A DNA stretch of 64,000 nucleotides from Clostridiales bacterium (GTDB lineage Bacteria > Bacillota > Clostridia > Christensenellales > Aristaeellaceae), in NCBI GenBank assembly GCA_017569285.1, contig CP069419.1, forward strand, positions 3,162,001 through 3,226,000, given 5' to 3'. The translations under genes were made by a program, and so were the position numbers. The notes below the pieces were generated by a model. That model did not search any database. It saw only the letters and a list, made by a program, of their open reading frames with translations, and was not told the DNA's origin. Positions 8,555 through 17,816 of the stretch are shown one piece after another (the stretch's first letter is position 1; each line of letters opens with the position of its first letter).

Positions 8555-9607
8555 ATGTTCAGGAAACCCAATGGAAGAAAGCCTTTTATTCGCCTGCTGC
8601 TGTGGATGATGGCGGCGGTTATGCTGATAATCGGGGCTGCGTTTGCTGCCGGAACCGTTCCGGAAAACGGTGAAAAACTGTTTGCACGGTTTGAAGGAAT
8701 GGAATGGACATTCAGCAGCGGTGCAGGCGGCTGGTCCACTGACCTGCAGATTCAGCCGGACGGCACATTTACCGGCGTGTTCCACGACAGCGAGATGGGG
8801 GAAACAGCGGACGAATATCCGGACGGTACCGTCTATTACTGCGAATTCAGCGGGAAGTTTTCCGCGGCAGCCCAGGAAGACGGAAGCACCTGGAAACTGC
8901 ATGTGGACGAGCTGAAACAAAAGGATGAAACGGACAAGGAAACCATCGAGGATGGGATCCGCTTTGTGGCCACTTCCTCCTACGGGATTGAGCTGGGGGA
9001 TGAGCTGATGCTGTATCAGCCGGGGACCGCGCTGGAAGCCCTTACCGAGTCGATGCGTTTCTGGGCCCACACCTTTGGGACAGAGGCACAGAATACAACT
9101 GTGCTGCAGAAATGGTTTATGTACAGCGAAAAGCTGGATGCCGGGTTTGTCGGTGACCTGACAGACCCCGCTGTATCCATTGCGAGCCCATGGGAAACCA
9201 TCTCTGCGGATCAGCTGAAAGCACTTACCGCCCTGCCGCTGAGCCTGCCGGAAGGGGCGGAACAGGAAGCCTGCCGGTGGTACCGGATGGATGAAATTGC
9301 AGAGATGCAGTTTACCTGGAAGGACGGGGATTTCTGCTTCCGTGCCCAGAACGCGGCACCGCAGGAGGATTCTGTGAAGGATATTTCCGGCCTGTATTTC
9401 ACCTGGGAATATGAGGAACCTGTTGAAATCAACGGGAACAAGGGGTTTATCGGCCTGGTGCAGAGCGGAACCGGAGATATGGTGGAACGCTGCATCTGGT
9501 ATGACGATGCCCGGCAGACGGCTTATTCCCTTTCTGTGACTGCTCCGGACGTAGACGGACTGGACCTGACCGCTGTTGCCGAGAACATTGTGACCGATGT
9601 TCGTTAA
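8555..9607 (+). CDS. Secreted protein of unknown function
   Basis: The 350-residue protein has a basic N-terminus and a hydrophobic signal segment (LLLWMMAAVMLIIGAAFAAG, residues about 10-30) and no other membrane segment. The start at 8555 follows a strong AAAAGGAGGT site. The mature region contains an extracellular beta-rich stretch (MEWTFSSGAGGWSTDLQI) similar to lipocalin-like sensors of secreted Clostridia proteins, but I cannot name a family. It is a single-gene unit that ends at a bidirectional terminator shared with nhaC. Confidence 0.78.
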   Translation: MFRKPNGRKPFIRLLLWMMAAVMLIIGAAFAAGTVPENGEKLFARFEGMEWTFSSGAGGWSTDLQIQPDGTFTGVFHDSEMGETADEYPDGTVYYCEFSGKFSAAAQEDGSTWKLHVDELKQKDETDKETIEDGIRFVATSSYGIELGDELMLYQPGTALEALTESMRFWAHTFGTEAQNTTVLQKWFMYSEKLDAGFVGDLTDPAVSIASPWETISADQLKALTALPLSLPEGAEQEACRWYRMDEIAEMQFTWKDGDFCFRAQNAAPQEDSVKDISGLYFTWEYEEPVEINGNKGFIGLVQSGTGDMVERCIWYDDARQTAYSLSVTAPDVDGLDLTAVAENIVTDVR

Positions 9608-9637
9608 GGTGATTGAGCCGATATTGAATCCAACAGA

Positions 9638-9665
9638 AAAAGCACTTCGGATGAAGTGCTTTTTC
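9638..9665. terminator. Bidirectional terminator between convergent genes
   Basis: A 12-bp perfect stem (9638-9649 with 9654-9665) and GGAT loop carries A5 on one side and T5 on the other, so it can stop transcription on both strands. Confidence 0.92.
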
Positions 9666-9683
9666 TATATGGTACAGCAGCCA

Positions 9684-11192
9684 TTATTCTGCTTTTACAC
9701 GGTTCAGGATCAGGAGCGCGCCAACCAGCAGAACTGCACAGGCTCCCAGCGCAATCCACGGGGTATTTGTAAAACCGGCAATCAGGTATCCGACTGCGCA
9801 CACGACCGCCACAAGTGTGGCATACGGAAGCTGTGTTTCCACATGCCGGATATGTTCGCAGGATGCCCCGGTGGAAGCCAGGATTGTTGTATCAGAGATG
9901 GGAGAGCAGTGATCGCCGTACACTGAGCCGGCCAGGGTGGCCCCCAGGGCAGGAACCAGCAGCGAACCGGCGCCGTCTGCCGCACAGATCATGGTGACAA
10001 TTGGGATCAGCATTCCGAAAGTTCCCCAGGAGGTGCCCATGGAAAAACTCATGGCGGCGGCGATGACAAAAACCAGGAAGGGCAGGAAGCCCAAAGGCAG
10101 GTTGGCTGTGCTGACAAAACCGGAGATGAATTCACCGGTCCCGATCATCTGACGGCAGACACCGCCCAGGCTCCAGGAAAGAATCAGGATGAGCATCGGG
10201 GGAATGATGCTGGATATACCGCTGACGATGTTGTTCATGAATTCCTTTGGCGTCATAATCCGGCGGGGAATGTACAGGACAAAGGCAGTAACCAGCCCGG
10301 CAAACGCCCCCATCGCCAGACCGGCGGTGGGATTTTCACCGATTGCTTCGGAAAAGCTGACGCCCCGGAAGAAGCCTCCGACATACGCCATTCCCAGGAT
10401 GGCGCATATGATCAGCACCAGGATCGGGAGCACCAGGTCGATCACACGGCCTTTGGGTTTCACTTCTTCTGCTCCAGCATCGGATTCTGTTCTGCTGCCT
10501 GCTTCCGGGACCGCTGCGCCGGCAGCGGTTTCTGCCTTTTTCATGGGACCGAAATCGCGTCCGGTCCAGCAGATGAACAGGACCATCAGGATGGTCAGAA
10601 GCGCATACAGGTTATACGGAATGGTGGAAAGGAAAACGCTGAAACCGTCCGTACGGCTGACCTCGCTGGCTACCGCTACAGCCCAGCTGGATACCGGCGC
10701 AATGATGCAGACCGGCGCGGCAGTCGCATCGATAATATATGCCAGCTTCTCCCGTGAAATCTTCAGTCTGTCCGTGATGGGACGCATCACTGTACCCACC
10801 GTAAGGCAGTTGAACCCGTCATCAATGAAGATCAGCACACCGAGCAGGGAAGTGGAGAAGGACGCGGAACGCCTGGTGCGGAGCCGTTTCCCGGCCCACC
10901 GGCCGTAAGCTTCACTTCCGCCCGACTTTGCAACCAGGACCACCACCGCCCACAGCAATGCCAGGAAGACAATCATATAGGCATTATCAGCAATTTTGGA
11001 TGACATCATGTCGAATGTCGTATGAACGGCAGAGATTACGGTTCCCCCGCCGGCAAAGCTGTAGATGAGCATACCGGAAAAAAGCCCGATGAACAGGGAA
11101 AAGTAGACCTCTTTGGTCAGCAGTGCCAGCGTGATAGCAATCAACGGCGGCAGCAGGGATACCCAACCTGTCTGGATCATCGTAAACTCCAT
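9684..11192 (-). CDS. nhaC: Na+/H+ antiporter, NhaC family
   Basis: This 502-residue integral membrane protein has about a dozen hydrophobic segments and NhaC-type motifs: IFIDDGFNCLTVGTVMRPITD in the first half, and SMGTSWGTFGMLIPI and GDHCSPISDTTILAS in the second half. It exchanges cytoplasmic sodium for external protons, or a related substrate exchange. A charged loop of about 35 residues rich in Ala, Glu and Lys lies in the middle. The ATG at 11192 is preceded by GGAAGGGA; an upstream in-frame ATG at 11225 has no ribosome site. Monocistronic. Confidence 0.9.
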   Translation of the reverse strand: MEFTMIQTGWVSLLPPLIAITLALLTKEVYFSLFIGLFSGMLIYSFAGGGTVISAVHTTFDMMSSKIADNAYMIVFLALLWAVVVLVAKSGGSEAYGRWAGKRLRTRRSASFSTSLLGVLIFIDDGFNCLTVGTVMRPITDRLKISREKLAYIIDATAAPVCIIAPVSSWAVAVASEVSRTDGFSVFLSTIPYNLYALLTILMVLFICWTGRDFGPMKKAETAAGAAVPEAGSRTESDAGAEEVKPKGRVIDLVLPILVLIICAILGMAYVGGFFRGVSFSEAIGENPTAGLAMGAFAGLVTAFVLYIPRRIMTPKEFMNNIVSGISSIIPPMLILILSWSLGGVCRQMIGTGEFISGFVSTANLPLGFLPFLVFVIAAAMSFSMGTSWGTFGMLIPIVTMICAADGAGSLLVPALGATLAGSVYGDHCSPISDTTILASTGASCEHIRHVETQLPYATLVAVVCAVGYLIAGFTNTPWIALGACAVLLVGALLILNRVKAE

Positions 11193-11328
11193 ATAATCCC
11201 TTCCGTTTCTTTTTCCATTATTCAAATCATTTGATCAAACATAACCATATTATTCGCCGGGAACTGTCCCGATTCCTGTCCGAAAAGAAAAACCGCTTTT
11301 TCAGCCGGTGTTTACTGTACAGCCAATA

Positions 11329-11357
11329 TTTAAAAAGACCTGAGAGTGTGATATGAT
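11329..11357 (+). promoter_or_regulatory. Probable promoter of corA
   Basis: TTTAAA (11329-11334), 17-base spacer and TATGAT (11352-11357) with an extended TG at 11349-11350. It lies 36 bases before the corA start. Confidence 0.5.
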
Positions 11358-11392
11358 GATGACCGTACCGGAAAGTGAACAGGAGTGGTTCC

Positions 11393-12316
11393 ATGTATTA
11401 CCTGATCAAAGAGTCACTGACCCCATGCCTCGCCGGAGAAATGGAAAATGCCGCGGGAGAAACCCAGTATGTGGCAGTGCTGACCACTGGGGAATGGCAG
11501 CAGCGCCAGGAATGTTTCGATATGCTCATTGATATGGGTATGGAGATGAACCCGCCGCATGAGACCAAGGCGGTGGTAAACCAGGACTCCCTCACAGGCT
11601 CTTTTTCCATACCGGACCGCTCAGATATCAGCGGAACACGTCATTCCTTCTCTTTTGCCCTGGATGAAAAAGGCATTGTGCTGGTGGATGACAGCGGATA
11701 TGCAGAAAAGCTGGTACAGGCAATTGCCTGCACGAAAAAGTGGCGCCTGCCCAGTCTTGAAAGATTCCTGTACGACCTTCTGGAAATGATGATCGGCCAG
11801 GATCTCGCCCTGCTGGAAAAAACGGAAAACCGGCTGAACCAGCTGGAAGAGGATATCCTGAAAGGCGAAATCGAGAGCTATCCCGCAGAGATGAATGATA
11901 TCCGGGGAAGCCTGCTGGATCTTCGGATTCATTATGAGCAGCTGATTGACCTTGGACAGGAACTGGAAGAAAACGAAAACGGTTTTTTCCGGGATGAAAA
12001 TCTTCGCTATTTTCATATGTTTACAGAACGGGTGATCCGCCTGCAGGATACGGTGACCGGACAGCGGGAATATGTGACCCAGCTGCGGGACCTGATCCAG
12101 TCTCACCTGGACGTGAAGCAGAACCGGATTATGACCGTTCTCACGGTGATCACCTCCATCTTCCTTCCCCTGACCCTCATTGCAGGGTGGTACGGGATGA
12201 ATTTCCGCTATATGCCCGAACTGGAATGGCGGTTCAGCTATCCGGCCGTCATTGCCATATCAATCCTGATTGTCATCCTCTGCCTGTTCTGGTTTAAAAA
12301 GAAAAAGTGGATGTAA
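11393..12316 (+). CDS. corA: CorA family divalent metal ion transporter
   Basis: The 307-residue protein has the CorA plan: a soluble N-terminal alpha/beta and long-helix domain and two C-terminal transmembrane helices separated by the YGMNF signature (GMN near 268-270). The first helix is VLTVITSIFLPLTLIAGWYGMNF and the protein ends with a basic KKKKWM tail. It moves Mg2+ or related ions across the membrane as a pentamer. The start at 11393 has an AGGAG site. It ends at a bidirectional terminator. Confidence 0.93.
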   Translation: MYYLIKESLTPCLAGEMENAAGETQYVAVLTTGEWQQRQECFDMLIDMGMEMNPPHETKAVVNQDSLTGSFSIPDRSDISGTRHSFSFALDEKGIVLVDDSGYAEKLVQAIACTKKWRLPSLERFLYDLLEMMIGQDLALLEKTENRLNQLEEDILKGEIESYPAEMNDIRGSLLDLRIHYEQLIDLGQELEENENGFFRDENLRYFHMFTERVIRLQDTVTGQREYVTQLRDLIQSHLDVKQNRIMTVLTVITSIFLPLTLIAGWYGMNFRYMPELEWRFSYPAVIAISILIVILCLFWFKKKKWM

Positions 12317-12402
12317 CACTCAGAGGCAGAGCGGGAAGAAGAAAACGACGGCAAAAGCGGAAATGAATGGAAACTGCTGAATAATAGAATAACGCAGCAT
12401 AG

Positions 12403-12435
12403 AAAAACCAGCCTGCGGGAAGCCGGCTGGTTTTT
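12403..12435. terminator. Bidirectional terminator
   Basis: An 11-bp stem AAAAACCAGCC/GGCTGGTTTTT (12403-12413 with 12425-12435) lies between corA and the convergent HAD gene and has T runs in both directions. Confidence 0.9.
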
Positions 12436-12456
12436 ATCCCGTTATATAACCGGATA

Positions 12457-13242
12457 TCAGATGAGATGAAAATGACGCAGGGCTTTTTCAATCCCGTCTT
12501 CCTCCGGACGGGAGGTCACATAAGCGCACAGATCCCTGACGTCCTGCGGGGAATTCCCCATGGCAATACTGTTCGGAACATGGGTAAGCATCGCCAGGTC
12601 ATTGCGGCTGTCCCCGAATGCAAAGCAATCCGTATTCGGAATTCCCAGGTAATCGCAGAGATAATCCATGCCGGTGGCCTTGGTGATACCAGACGGAATG
12701 ATTTCCCAAATGTCATTTTCCCGGTCTATTGCCGTATACGGAAGACCGATTGACCCGGTACGGCTGACCAATTCATCAATCGCAGCCTTTTCCGTGTGGC
12801 AGAGCATTTTCACCGCGCGAAATTCCGGATCAGATTCTGAGATTTCCCGGTATATCCCATGGTTCCTTGCCCAGGCGGTGAGGCTGCTGAGGAAGGGTGT
12901 TTCCGGTGCGACGGGATCGAAATACATGGCCGTATCACACTCATATACCGTGGGGACCGCCATGGAACGAAAAACGGAGAGGAGGCGCAGGGAATCGGAA
13001 AGATCATATTCCATGGAGGTAAGGGTCCGGCCATGCCAGATGACCCGGGTGCCACAGCCCATAATGAACCCGTCAATCGGCAGGCCGTCCAGTCTGTGGT
13101 CCATGTTGCAGAGGGTCCGGCCGGTGTTGATGACCAGCAGGTGGCCGTTGCGGCTGGCTGCTTCCAGGGCGGGAGGAACAGAAGCGGGCAGACGGTGGGA
13201 GTTGTCGATCAGGGTACCGTCAATATCAAAAAACAACAGCAT
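12457..13242 (-). CDS. HAD superfamily hydrolase, Cof type
   Basis: This 261-residue protein has HAD motif I at its very N-terminus (FFDIDGTL, Asp6 nucleophile and Asp8), motif II in NTGR, a conserved Lys region (TKATGMDYL) and motif III/IV FGDSRNDLAML. Cof-type enzymes dephosphorylate sugar phosphates, flavin mononucleotide or similar compounds. The ATG at 13242 is favoured because it follows AAGGAGT and gives the usual family N-terminus. It follows the upstream secreted-protein gene by 32 bases and is likely in its operon. Confidence 0.9.
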   Translation of the reverse strand: MLLFFDIDGTLIDNSHRLPASVPPALEAASRNGHLLVINTGRTLCNMDHRLDGLPIDGFIMGCGTRVIWHGRTLTSMEYDLSDSLRLLSVFRSMAVPTVYECDTAMYFDPVAPETPFLSSLTAWARNHGIYREISESDPEFRAVKMLCHTEKAAIDELVSRTGSIGLPYTAIDRENDIWEIIPSGITKATGMDYLCDYLGIPNTDCFAFGDSRNDLAMLTHVPNSIAMGNSPQDVRDLCAYVTSRPEEDGIEKALRHFHLI

Positions 13243-13274
13243 GTTCGGGGTATGACTCCTTATTGACTGCACAA

Positions 13275-14453
13275 TCAGAAGATGGATTTGAAGACTTTAT
13301 CCATCAGGAGGTTAAAGACGCTTGCCGGAAGGGAAAGGACGAGTTTCAGCGCTTCGGACATAATGGTCCAGTACATTCCGCTGAAGAGGCGGCTGAATTC
13401 CTCATCCGACATGTCTCCGACCTGATGAACGACCTGCCGGTCCGCAGGATCGCGGATGTCCTGTCCGGGGCCTTTTTCCATCGCAATGGTGATCAGGTCC
13501 TGCTCCAGACCGGTCAGACGCACCCGGGTGATACTGGAAGTGATATCCGGCGAAAGGGCACTGCGGTCAATATCAATCAGCAGGCCGGTGACACGGCTGA
13601 AATCCGGATCTTCCACGAGCGCGGAAATATCCGGAATCCGGATATCCATCCGGACTGCCTTTCCGTCCGCGCCTTCCCAGATGGTCAGGACGGTTTCGCC
13701 GTGAAGGGAAGCAAAAAGATCCCGGAAGAAATCTGCGGAGATGCGCTGGCGGCCGATCCGCAGGCTGCCGCTCTGCAGATAGCTTCCGATGACCGGAACC
13801 GCGAGTGCACGGGAGAGCAGGGTATCCAACAGGGCGTTCATATCCGCTTCGCTGAGGAGATAGGCGGTTTTCCGGACTGCGCCGGGACATTCCGGACTGC
13901 CGGGCGGAAGGACGGTTTCCTCCGAGGAGGTGGCTAATGCCCTCAGCGAATCCACATAGGGCTGCAGGTCGATAACGGTATCCGAGCCGGATTCATCCAT
14001 ATTCAGGACAACGTTATCGATGAGCCCGGCCAGTGCATTTGCGGCCGAACGGACAATCTCAAGGTTTTCATTTTTCAGGATTCCGGAATTTCCCAGATAC
14101 TGGACCAGACTGAGCAGGACACTGCCCAGCTGATCCCGGCGGAAAGCCAGGGTGTTATTGCGCAGAAGGGAACAGGCAAACGCGCATTCACCGGCAGAGT
14201 CCCGGACACGGACGGAAAGGATATCTTTTCCTTTTGTAAGGAAAACCGCGCTGCCGAGCAGCGTGTTTCCATCCTTCTGTGAAGTAAGGTCCAGCTGTAC
14301 GGCGTTCAGAACATCCAGCACAACCTGAAGGCCATCACCGGAGAGGGCTCCCCCGGGAGTAACTTTATAGCGCCAGCAGACCGGTGAATCCGCAAAAGCC
14401 GCGGAAACGGGGAGCAGGGCCAGCACCAGGAGCAGGCAGAGCAGTTTACGCAT
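13275..14453 (-). CDS. Secreted protein of unknown function
   Basis: The 392-residue protein has a signal peptide (MRKLLCLLLVLALLPVSAAFA, cleaved near residue 22). The start at 14453 follows an AAGGA site. The mature chain is mostly amphipathic strands and helices with a repeated pattern of LDIQPYVDSL-like stretches and looks like a lipoprotein-type beta domain without a lipobox. It contains no recognised enzyme motif. It resembles in size and style the secreted protein encoded at 17817-19223, but no clear sequence match was seen. Confidence 0.78.
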   Translation of the reverse strand: MRKLLCLLLVLALLPVSAAFADSPVCWRYKVTPGGALSGDGLQVVLDVLNAVQLDLTSQKDGNTLLGSAVFLTKGKDILSVRVRDSAGECAFACSLLRNNTLAFRRDQLGSVLLSLVQYLGNSGILKNENLEIVRSAANALAGLIDNVVLNMDESGSDTVIDLQPYVDSLRALATSSEETVLPPGSPECPGAVRKTAYLLSEADMNALLDTLLSRALAVPVIGSYLQSGSLRIGRQRISADFFRDLFASLHGETVLTIWEGADGKAVRMDIRIPDISALVEDPDFSRVTGLLIDIDRSALSPDITSSITRVRLTGLEQDLITIAMEKGPGQDIRDPADRQVVHQVGDMSDEEFSRLFSGMYWTIMSEALKLVLSLPASVFNLLMDKVFKSIF

Positions 14454-14573
14454 TATCAGGCCATCCTTCTTCACATTCCGGAGTACAGGGAATGAGACAA
14501 CAGGGATATCATAGCGGCTTTGGCCGGAATCGTCAAATCAATGAAGGAACGGAGGTGTGCAGCAGAAGGAATG

Positions 14574-14582
14574 TGGTATAAT
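14574..14582 (+). promoter_or_regulatory. Possible extended -10 promoter of the LRR/SH3 gene
   Basis: TGGTATAAT gives a perfect -10 box with extended TG 36 bases upstream of the start at 14618. No good -35 box is present at the normal distance. Confidence 0.45.
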
Positions 14583-14617
14583 GGGAACAGTGAAAAAAAG
14601 TCAACAGGAGATGCGAC

Positions 14618-16675
14618 ATGAAAGGAAAGAAATGGATAGCTGTGCTGCTGGTTCTGGCTTCAATGCTGGCTATGAACGCTGCGCCTGCGGACGAATGGGC
14701 AGAGCAGCTGGCCGGGATGATGGATCCGTACGACAGCGCGCCGATTACGGTAGACTGGAAGGACCTGAACGTGTCCAGGGATACGAAGCTGCCCGTGTAC
14801 AGCGCCCCGTTTGATGATGCCTGGCGCGGGGCAAAGGGCAAGGCTTCCGTGAGCGTGAACGAAAAATTCACATTGCTGGGCACCCTGCAGGACGGGGCCT
14901 GGGGGCTTGCTGACTACAAAGTGGATGACAAGAGCCGCCGAATTGGCTGGATCCGGATGCCGGAAGGCGCCGTACGGCCTTCCGAATACGGAGACATGTA
15001 CTTCAACCGGATGCTCCTGAAGGTGACGAAGACCGTGACACTGACAGATGATCCGCAGAACGGGAGCCGGAAGATCCGGAGCGTGAAGGCCGGGGAACAG
15101 GTTATCGGGATGTTCCTGTACCAGAACAAAAAACGGGTGTATGTCGAAACCCAGCATGAAGGTAAAACCGTGTGGGGATTTATTCCGGCTGATGCGGTGC
15201 AGAATATCTCAGGTGCCTTGCTGAATATCGAGGGGGACACCTGCACTGTGGCTGAGGGTGTAACCGCAATCGGTGAGATGTATGATTATGCCAGCAACGG
15301 AGTTGCCGATGAGAACGGATATGAAGGATACCGGACTGTTATGTATATACAGCCGCGGGAAATCCAGCTGAGGTCGCTGGATCTGTATTCCCCGGACACC
15401 CGAAACATAAAATACCTGAAACTGCCGGAAAGCCTTCGGAGGATCGGAATGGAGGGAATCTGCTTCGGATCCCTGGAGGAAATCCGTTTTGGAGGGAATA
15501 TCCGGGAAGCTGCTGAAGCATTCTACAGCCTGCGTATTCACCGGATTATCCTGAATAAGGATTATACCGGGAATATTCCCGGCGGTGAGTACCTGCGGGT
15601 GGAAAACTGGTCTGTGGAGGAAGGCAATCCTCTGTACAGGGATATTGACGGAGTACTGTTTTCCGCGGACGGGAAGACACTGCTGAAGTATCCCTGCGGC
15701 CGGAAGAATGAACATTATGACGTGCCGGCCGGCACGGAAGAAATAGCTGCACGTGCTTTTACTGACAATGGGATGGAGATCTGCCTGAAATCCATTTCTC
15801 TGCCGATCGGGCTGAAAAAGATCGGGGAATACGCTTTTGCCGACTGCGGAAACCTGCTGAGCATGACGGTACCGCTGACGGTAAAGGAGCTGGCTCCCAA
15901 TGCATTTGCCCACTGTGTCAGCCTGGAGCGGCTGAGCCTGCCGAACGGGCTTTCAGCCCAACTGGATGACTGGGTAAAGCATGAGGATTTTACAGACGCA
16001 TTTCATGGAGACAACTGGGCTACCTATCCGAAACCGAAGGAAAAGGAAGAGTGGGAGCTGGAATTCGGTGAAACGTTCCGCAGCTATCAGGTCCGACTGG
16101 ATAACGAGGATGGCAGAGGAAATGTGACGGTTTACGCGGCTTCCACCGGCAATGAAACGAAGGATCAGGAGCGGGTCGGCGGACCGGCGGAGTATGTGTA
16201 TGAGATCAAGGACGGCCGGGGAACACTGGGCGAAGACCGCTGGTTTGACCTGAAAAACTTCCGGAACGACGCGGGTGATATATTCTTCAGTATCGTGGAA
16301 GCGGTACCGAAGGATCCGGCAAAATGGACTGACAACGGAAAAAGGAATATCACCTATTATATGATCTGGAACCGGAAGGCTGTATTCTCCCTGATGGAAA
16401 ATGGCACATACCTGGAAGATATCAGCCTGGATATGGATGAGGTCAACCTCTTCCGGGAGAAAAAAGGGGATGGGCATAAGTATGGCATCATCGTGCCGGA
16501 AGAAGATTCCGCAGCGCTGATGGACGCGCCGGGCGGAATGAAGATCAACCACCTGTATATTGAAACCCAGGCCAAGGTTCTGGAGGAAAACGGAAACTGG
16601 ATGAAGGTTGAAACCGCGTACGGAACCGGATGGGTGATCCGGGACGAACTGAAGATTGTGGAGGAAGAGCCGTAA
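14618..16675 (+). CDS. Secreted protein with BspA-type leucine-rich repeats and SH3-like domains
   Basis: This 685-residue protein has a signal peptide (cleavage near Ala23-Pro25). Residues about 45-190 contain two SH3-like units (LPVYSAPFDDAW... and WGFIPAD). Residues about 205-450 form leucine-rich repeats of the BspA/LRR_5 type, seen in LRRIGMEGICFGSLEEI and LKKIGEYAFADCGNLLSM. The C-terminal 60 residues are another SH3-like domain (WMKVETAYGTGWVIRDEL). Such proteins act at the cell surface in adhesion or wall binding. The next gene starts 37 bases after the stop. Confidence 0.85.
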   Translation: MKGKKWIAVLLVLASMLAMNAAPADEWAEQLAGMMDPYDSAPITVDWKDLNVSRDTKLPVYSAPFDDAWRGAKGKASVSVNEKFTLLGTLQDGAWGLADYKVDDKSRRIGWIRMPEGAVRPSEYGDMYFNRMLLKVTKTVTLTDDPQNGSRKIRSVKAGEQVIGMFLYQNKKRVYVETQHEGKTVWGFIPADAVQNISGALLNIEGDTCTVAEGVTAIGEMYDYASNGVADENGYEGYRTVMYIQPREIQLRSLDLYSPDTRNIKYLKLPESLRRIGMEGICFGSLEEIRFGGNIREAAEAFYSLRIHRIILNKDYTGNIPGGEYLRVENWSVEEGNPLYRDIDGVLFSADGKTLLKYPCGRKNEHYDVPAGTEEIAARAFTDNGMEICLKSISLPIGLKKIGEYAFADCGNLLSMTVPLTVKELAPNAFAHCVSLERLSLPNGLSAQLDDWVKHEDFTDAFHGDNWATYPKPKEKEEWELEFGETFRSYQVRLDNEDGRGNVTVYAASTGNETKDQERVGGPAEYVYEIKDGRGTLGEDRWFDLKNFRNDAGDIFFSIVEAVPKDPAKWTDNGKRNITYYMIWNRKAVFSLMENGTYLEDISLDMDEVNLFREKKGDGHKYGIIVPEEDSAALMDAPGGMKINHLYIETQAKVLEENGNWMKVETAYGTGWVIRDELKIVEEEP

Positions 16676-16712
16676 ATACGGCCTGGAGAAAGCAGAAAAG
16701 AGGACTCAGAAA

Positions 16713-17756
16713 ATGAAGAAAATGAAAAAGCTGATTTGCGTGATCACTGCATTGGCACTGCTGATTCCGGCAGCGGCGACGGCACAGGGATCCTGGGGAC
16801 AGATCAACCAGAGCCTGGAACGGGGAGAAAACTGGAAGCGTATCGTACAGAACCCTGAGGAGTTCCAGCTGGGCGAACCGAAGCCGATGGAAGGCCAGGA
16901 AGGCCTGTATATCGGAGACTGGGGAACCTATCCGTCCATGGACGGCAGCACGGTCTGCGTGCCGCTGGCGATGGAAGTGGCCCGGCAGTGGCTGGACCTG
17001 GCGGAGGAGGACCTGAATGGGTTTGTGAACTTTTCCACGACACCGAACGCCTACGACCGGCTGACGGAAGGAAAGGCCAATCCCACCGTGACGATTGCTT
17101 CCAGGGGGATCATGATGGATGACACGCACCCGATTGACATCGTGATCGGCACCGGTCCGAACGCCGATGAACGCAAAGCAGCCGATGATGCAGGCAAGGA
17201 ACTGGTGATGGTTCCGGTGTGCTATGACGCATTTGTATTCCTGGTCAACAGTGAAAATCCGGTGGATGAACTAACTGCAGACCAGATCCGGCAGATCTAT
17301 TCCGGTACGATCCGGCTGTGGGATGAAGTGGGCGGCGAGGAGGCACTTCCGATCGCCGCATACCAGCGGCCTCACGGATCCGGAAGCCAGACTGCCATGG
17401 AAGAGCTGGTGATGCAGGGATGGAACCTGACCGCGGCAGAAGTCAGTTTGATATCTGACGGGATGTCGGATCTGATTGCCCAGGTCGGCAGTTATGACAA
17501 TGCCCGGGAGGCGATCGGATACAGCTATCTGTATTATGTCAACGGCCTGTACAAAAGCGGCGACGTAAAGGTGCTGACAGTAGACGGAGCTGCTCCGACG
17601 GACGAGAACCTGCAGAACGGCACCTATCCGTTCACCGTGTATTATTACGCGGTATATGAGAAGGGAAACGAAAACGCGGAGAAGTTCGTGAACTGGATGA
17701 TCAGCGATGACGGCCAGGCCTGTATCCGGCAGGCCGGATATGTGCCGCTGAGATAA
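16713..17756 (+). CDS. PstS-like phosphate-type substrate-binding protein
   Basis: The 347-residue protein has a signal peptide (cleavage after about Ala24) but no lipobox Cys. Its fold resembles PstS-type periplasmic-binding domains (PBP_like_2): GSTVCVPLAMEVARQW, VPVCYDAFVFLVN, LTADQIRQIYSGTIRLWDEVGG, and QRPHGSGSQTAMEEL are all typical of that group. PstS binds phosphate for an ABC importer, but no pstCAB genes are nearby and the protein may be secreted free. The start at 16713 follows AAGAGGA. It is the second gene after the LRR/SH3 protein. Confidence 0.85.
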   Translation: MKKMKKLICVITALALLIPAAATAQGSWGQINQSLERGENWKRIVQNPEEFQLGEPKPMEGQEGLYIGDWGTYPSMDGSTVCVPLAMEVARQWLDLAEEDLNGFVNFSTTPNAYDRLTEGKANPTVTIASRGIMMDDTHPIDIVIGTGPNADERKAADDAGKELVMVPVCYDAFVFLVNSENPVDELTADQIRQIYSGTIRLWDEVGGEEALPIAAYQRPHGSGSQTAMEELVMQGWNLTAAEVSLISDGMSDLIAQVGSYDNAREAIGYSYLYYVNGLYKSGDVKVLTVDGAAPTDENLQNGTYPFTVYYYAVYEKGNENAEKFVNWMISDDGQACIRQAGYVPLR

Positions 17757-17770
17757 TAAGACAGAAACAT

Positions 17771-17804
17771 ACGGGCCCCGGGATCAAACCCGGGGCCCGT
17801 TTAT
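17771..17804. terminator. GC-rich terminator between convergent genes
   Basis: A 12-bp perfect stem (17771-17782 with 17789-17800) with a loop of 6 bases. The T tracts on both sides are short (TTTA and TTTC), so efficiency is uncertain. Confidence 0.75.
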
Positions 17805-17816
17805 CATGCAGAAAAA

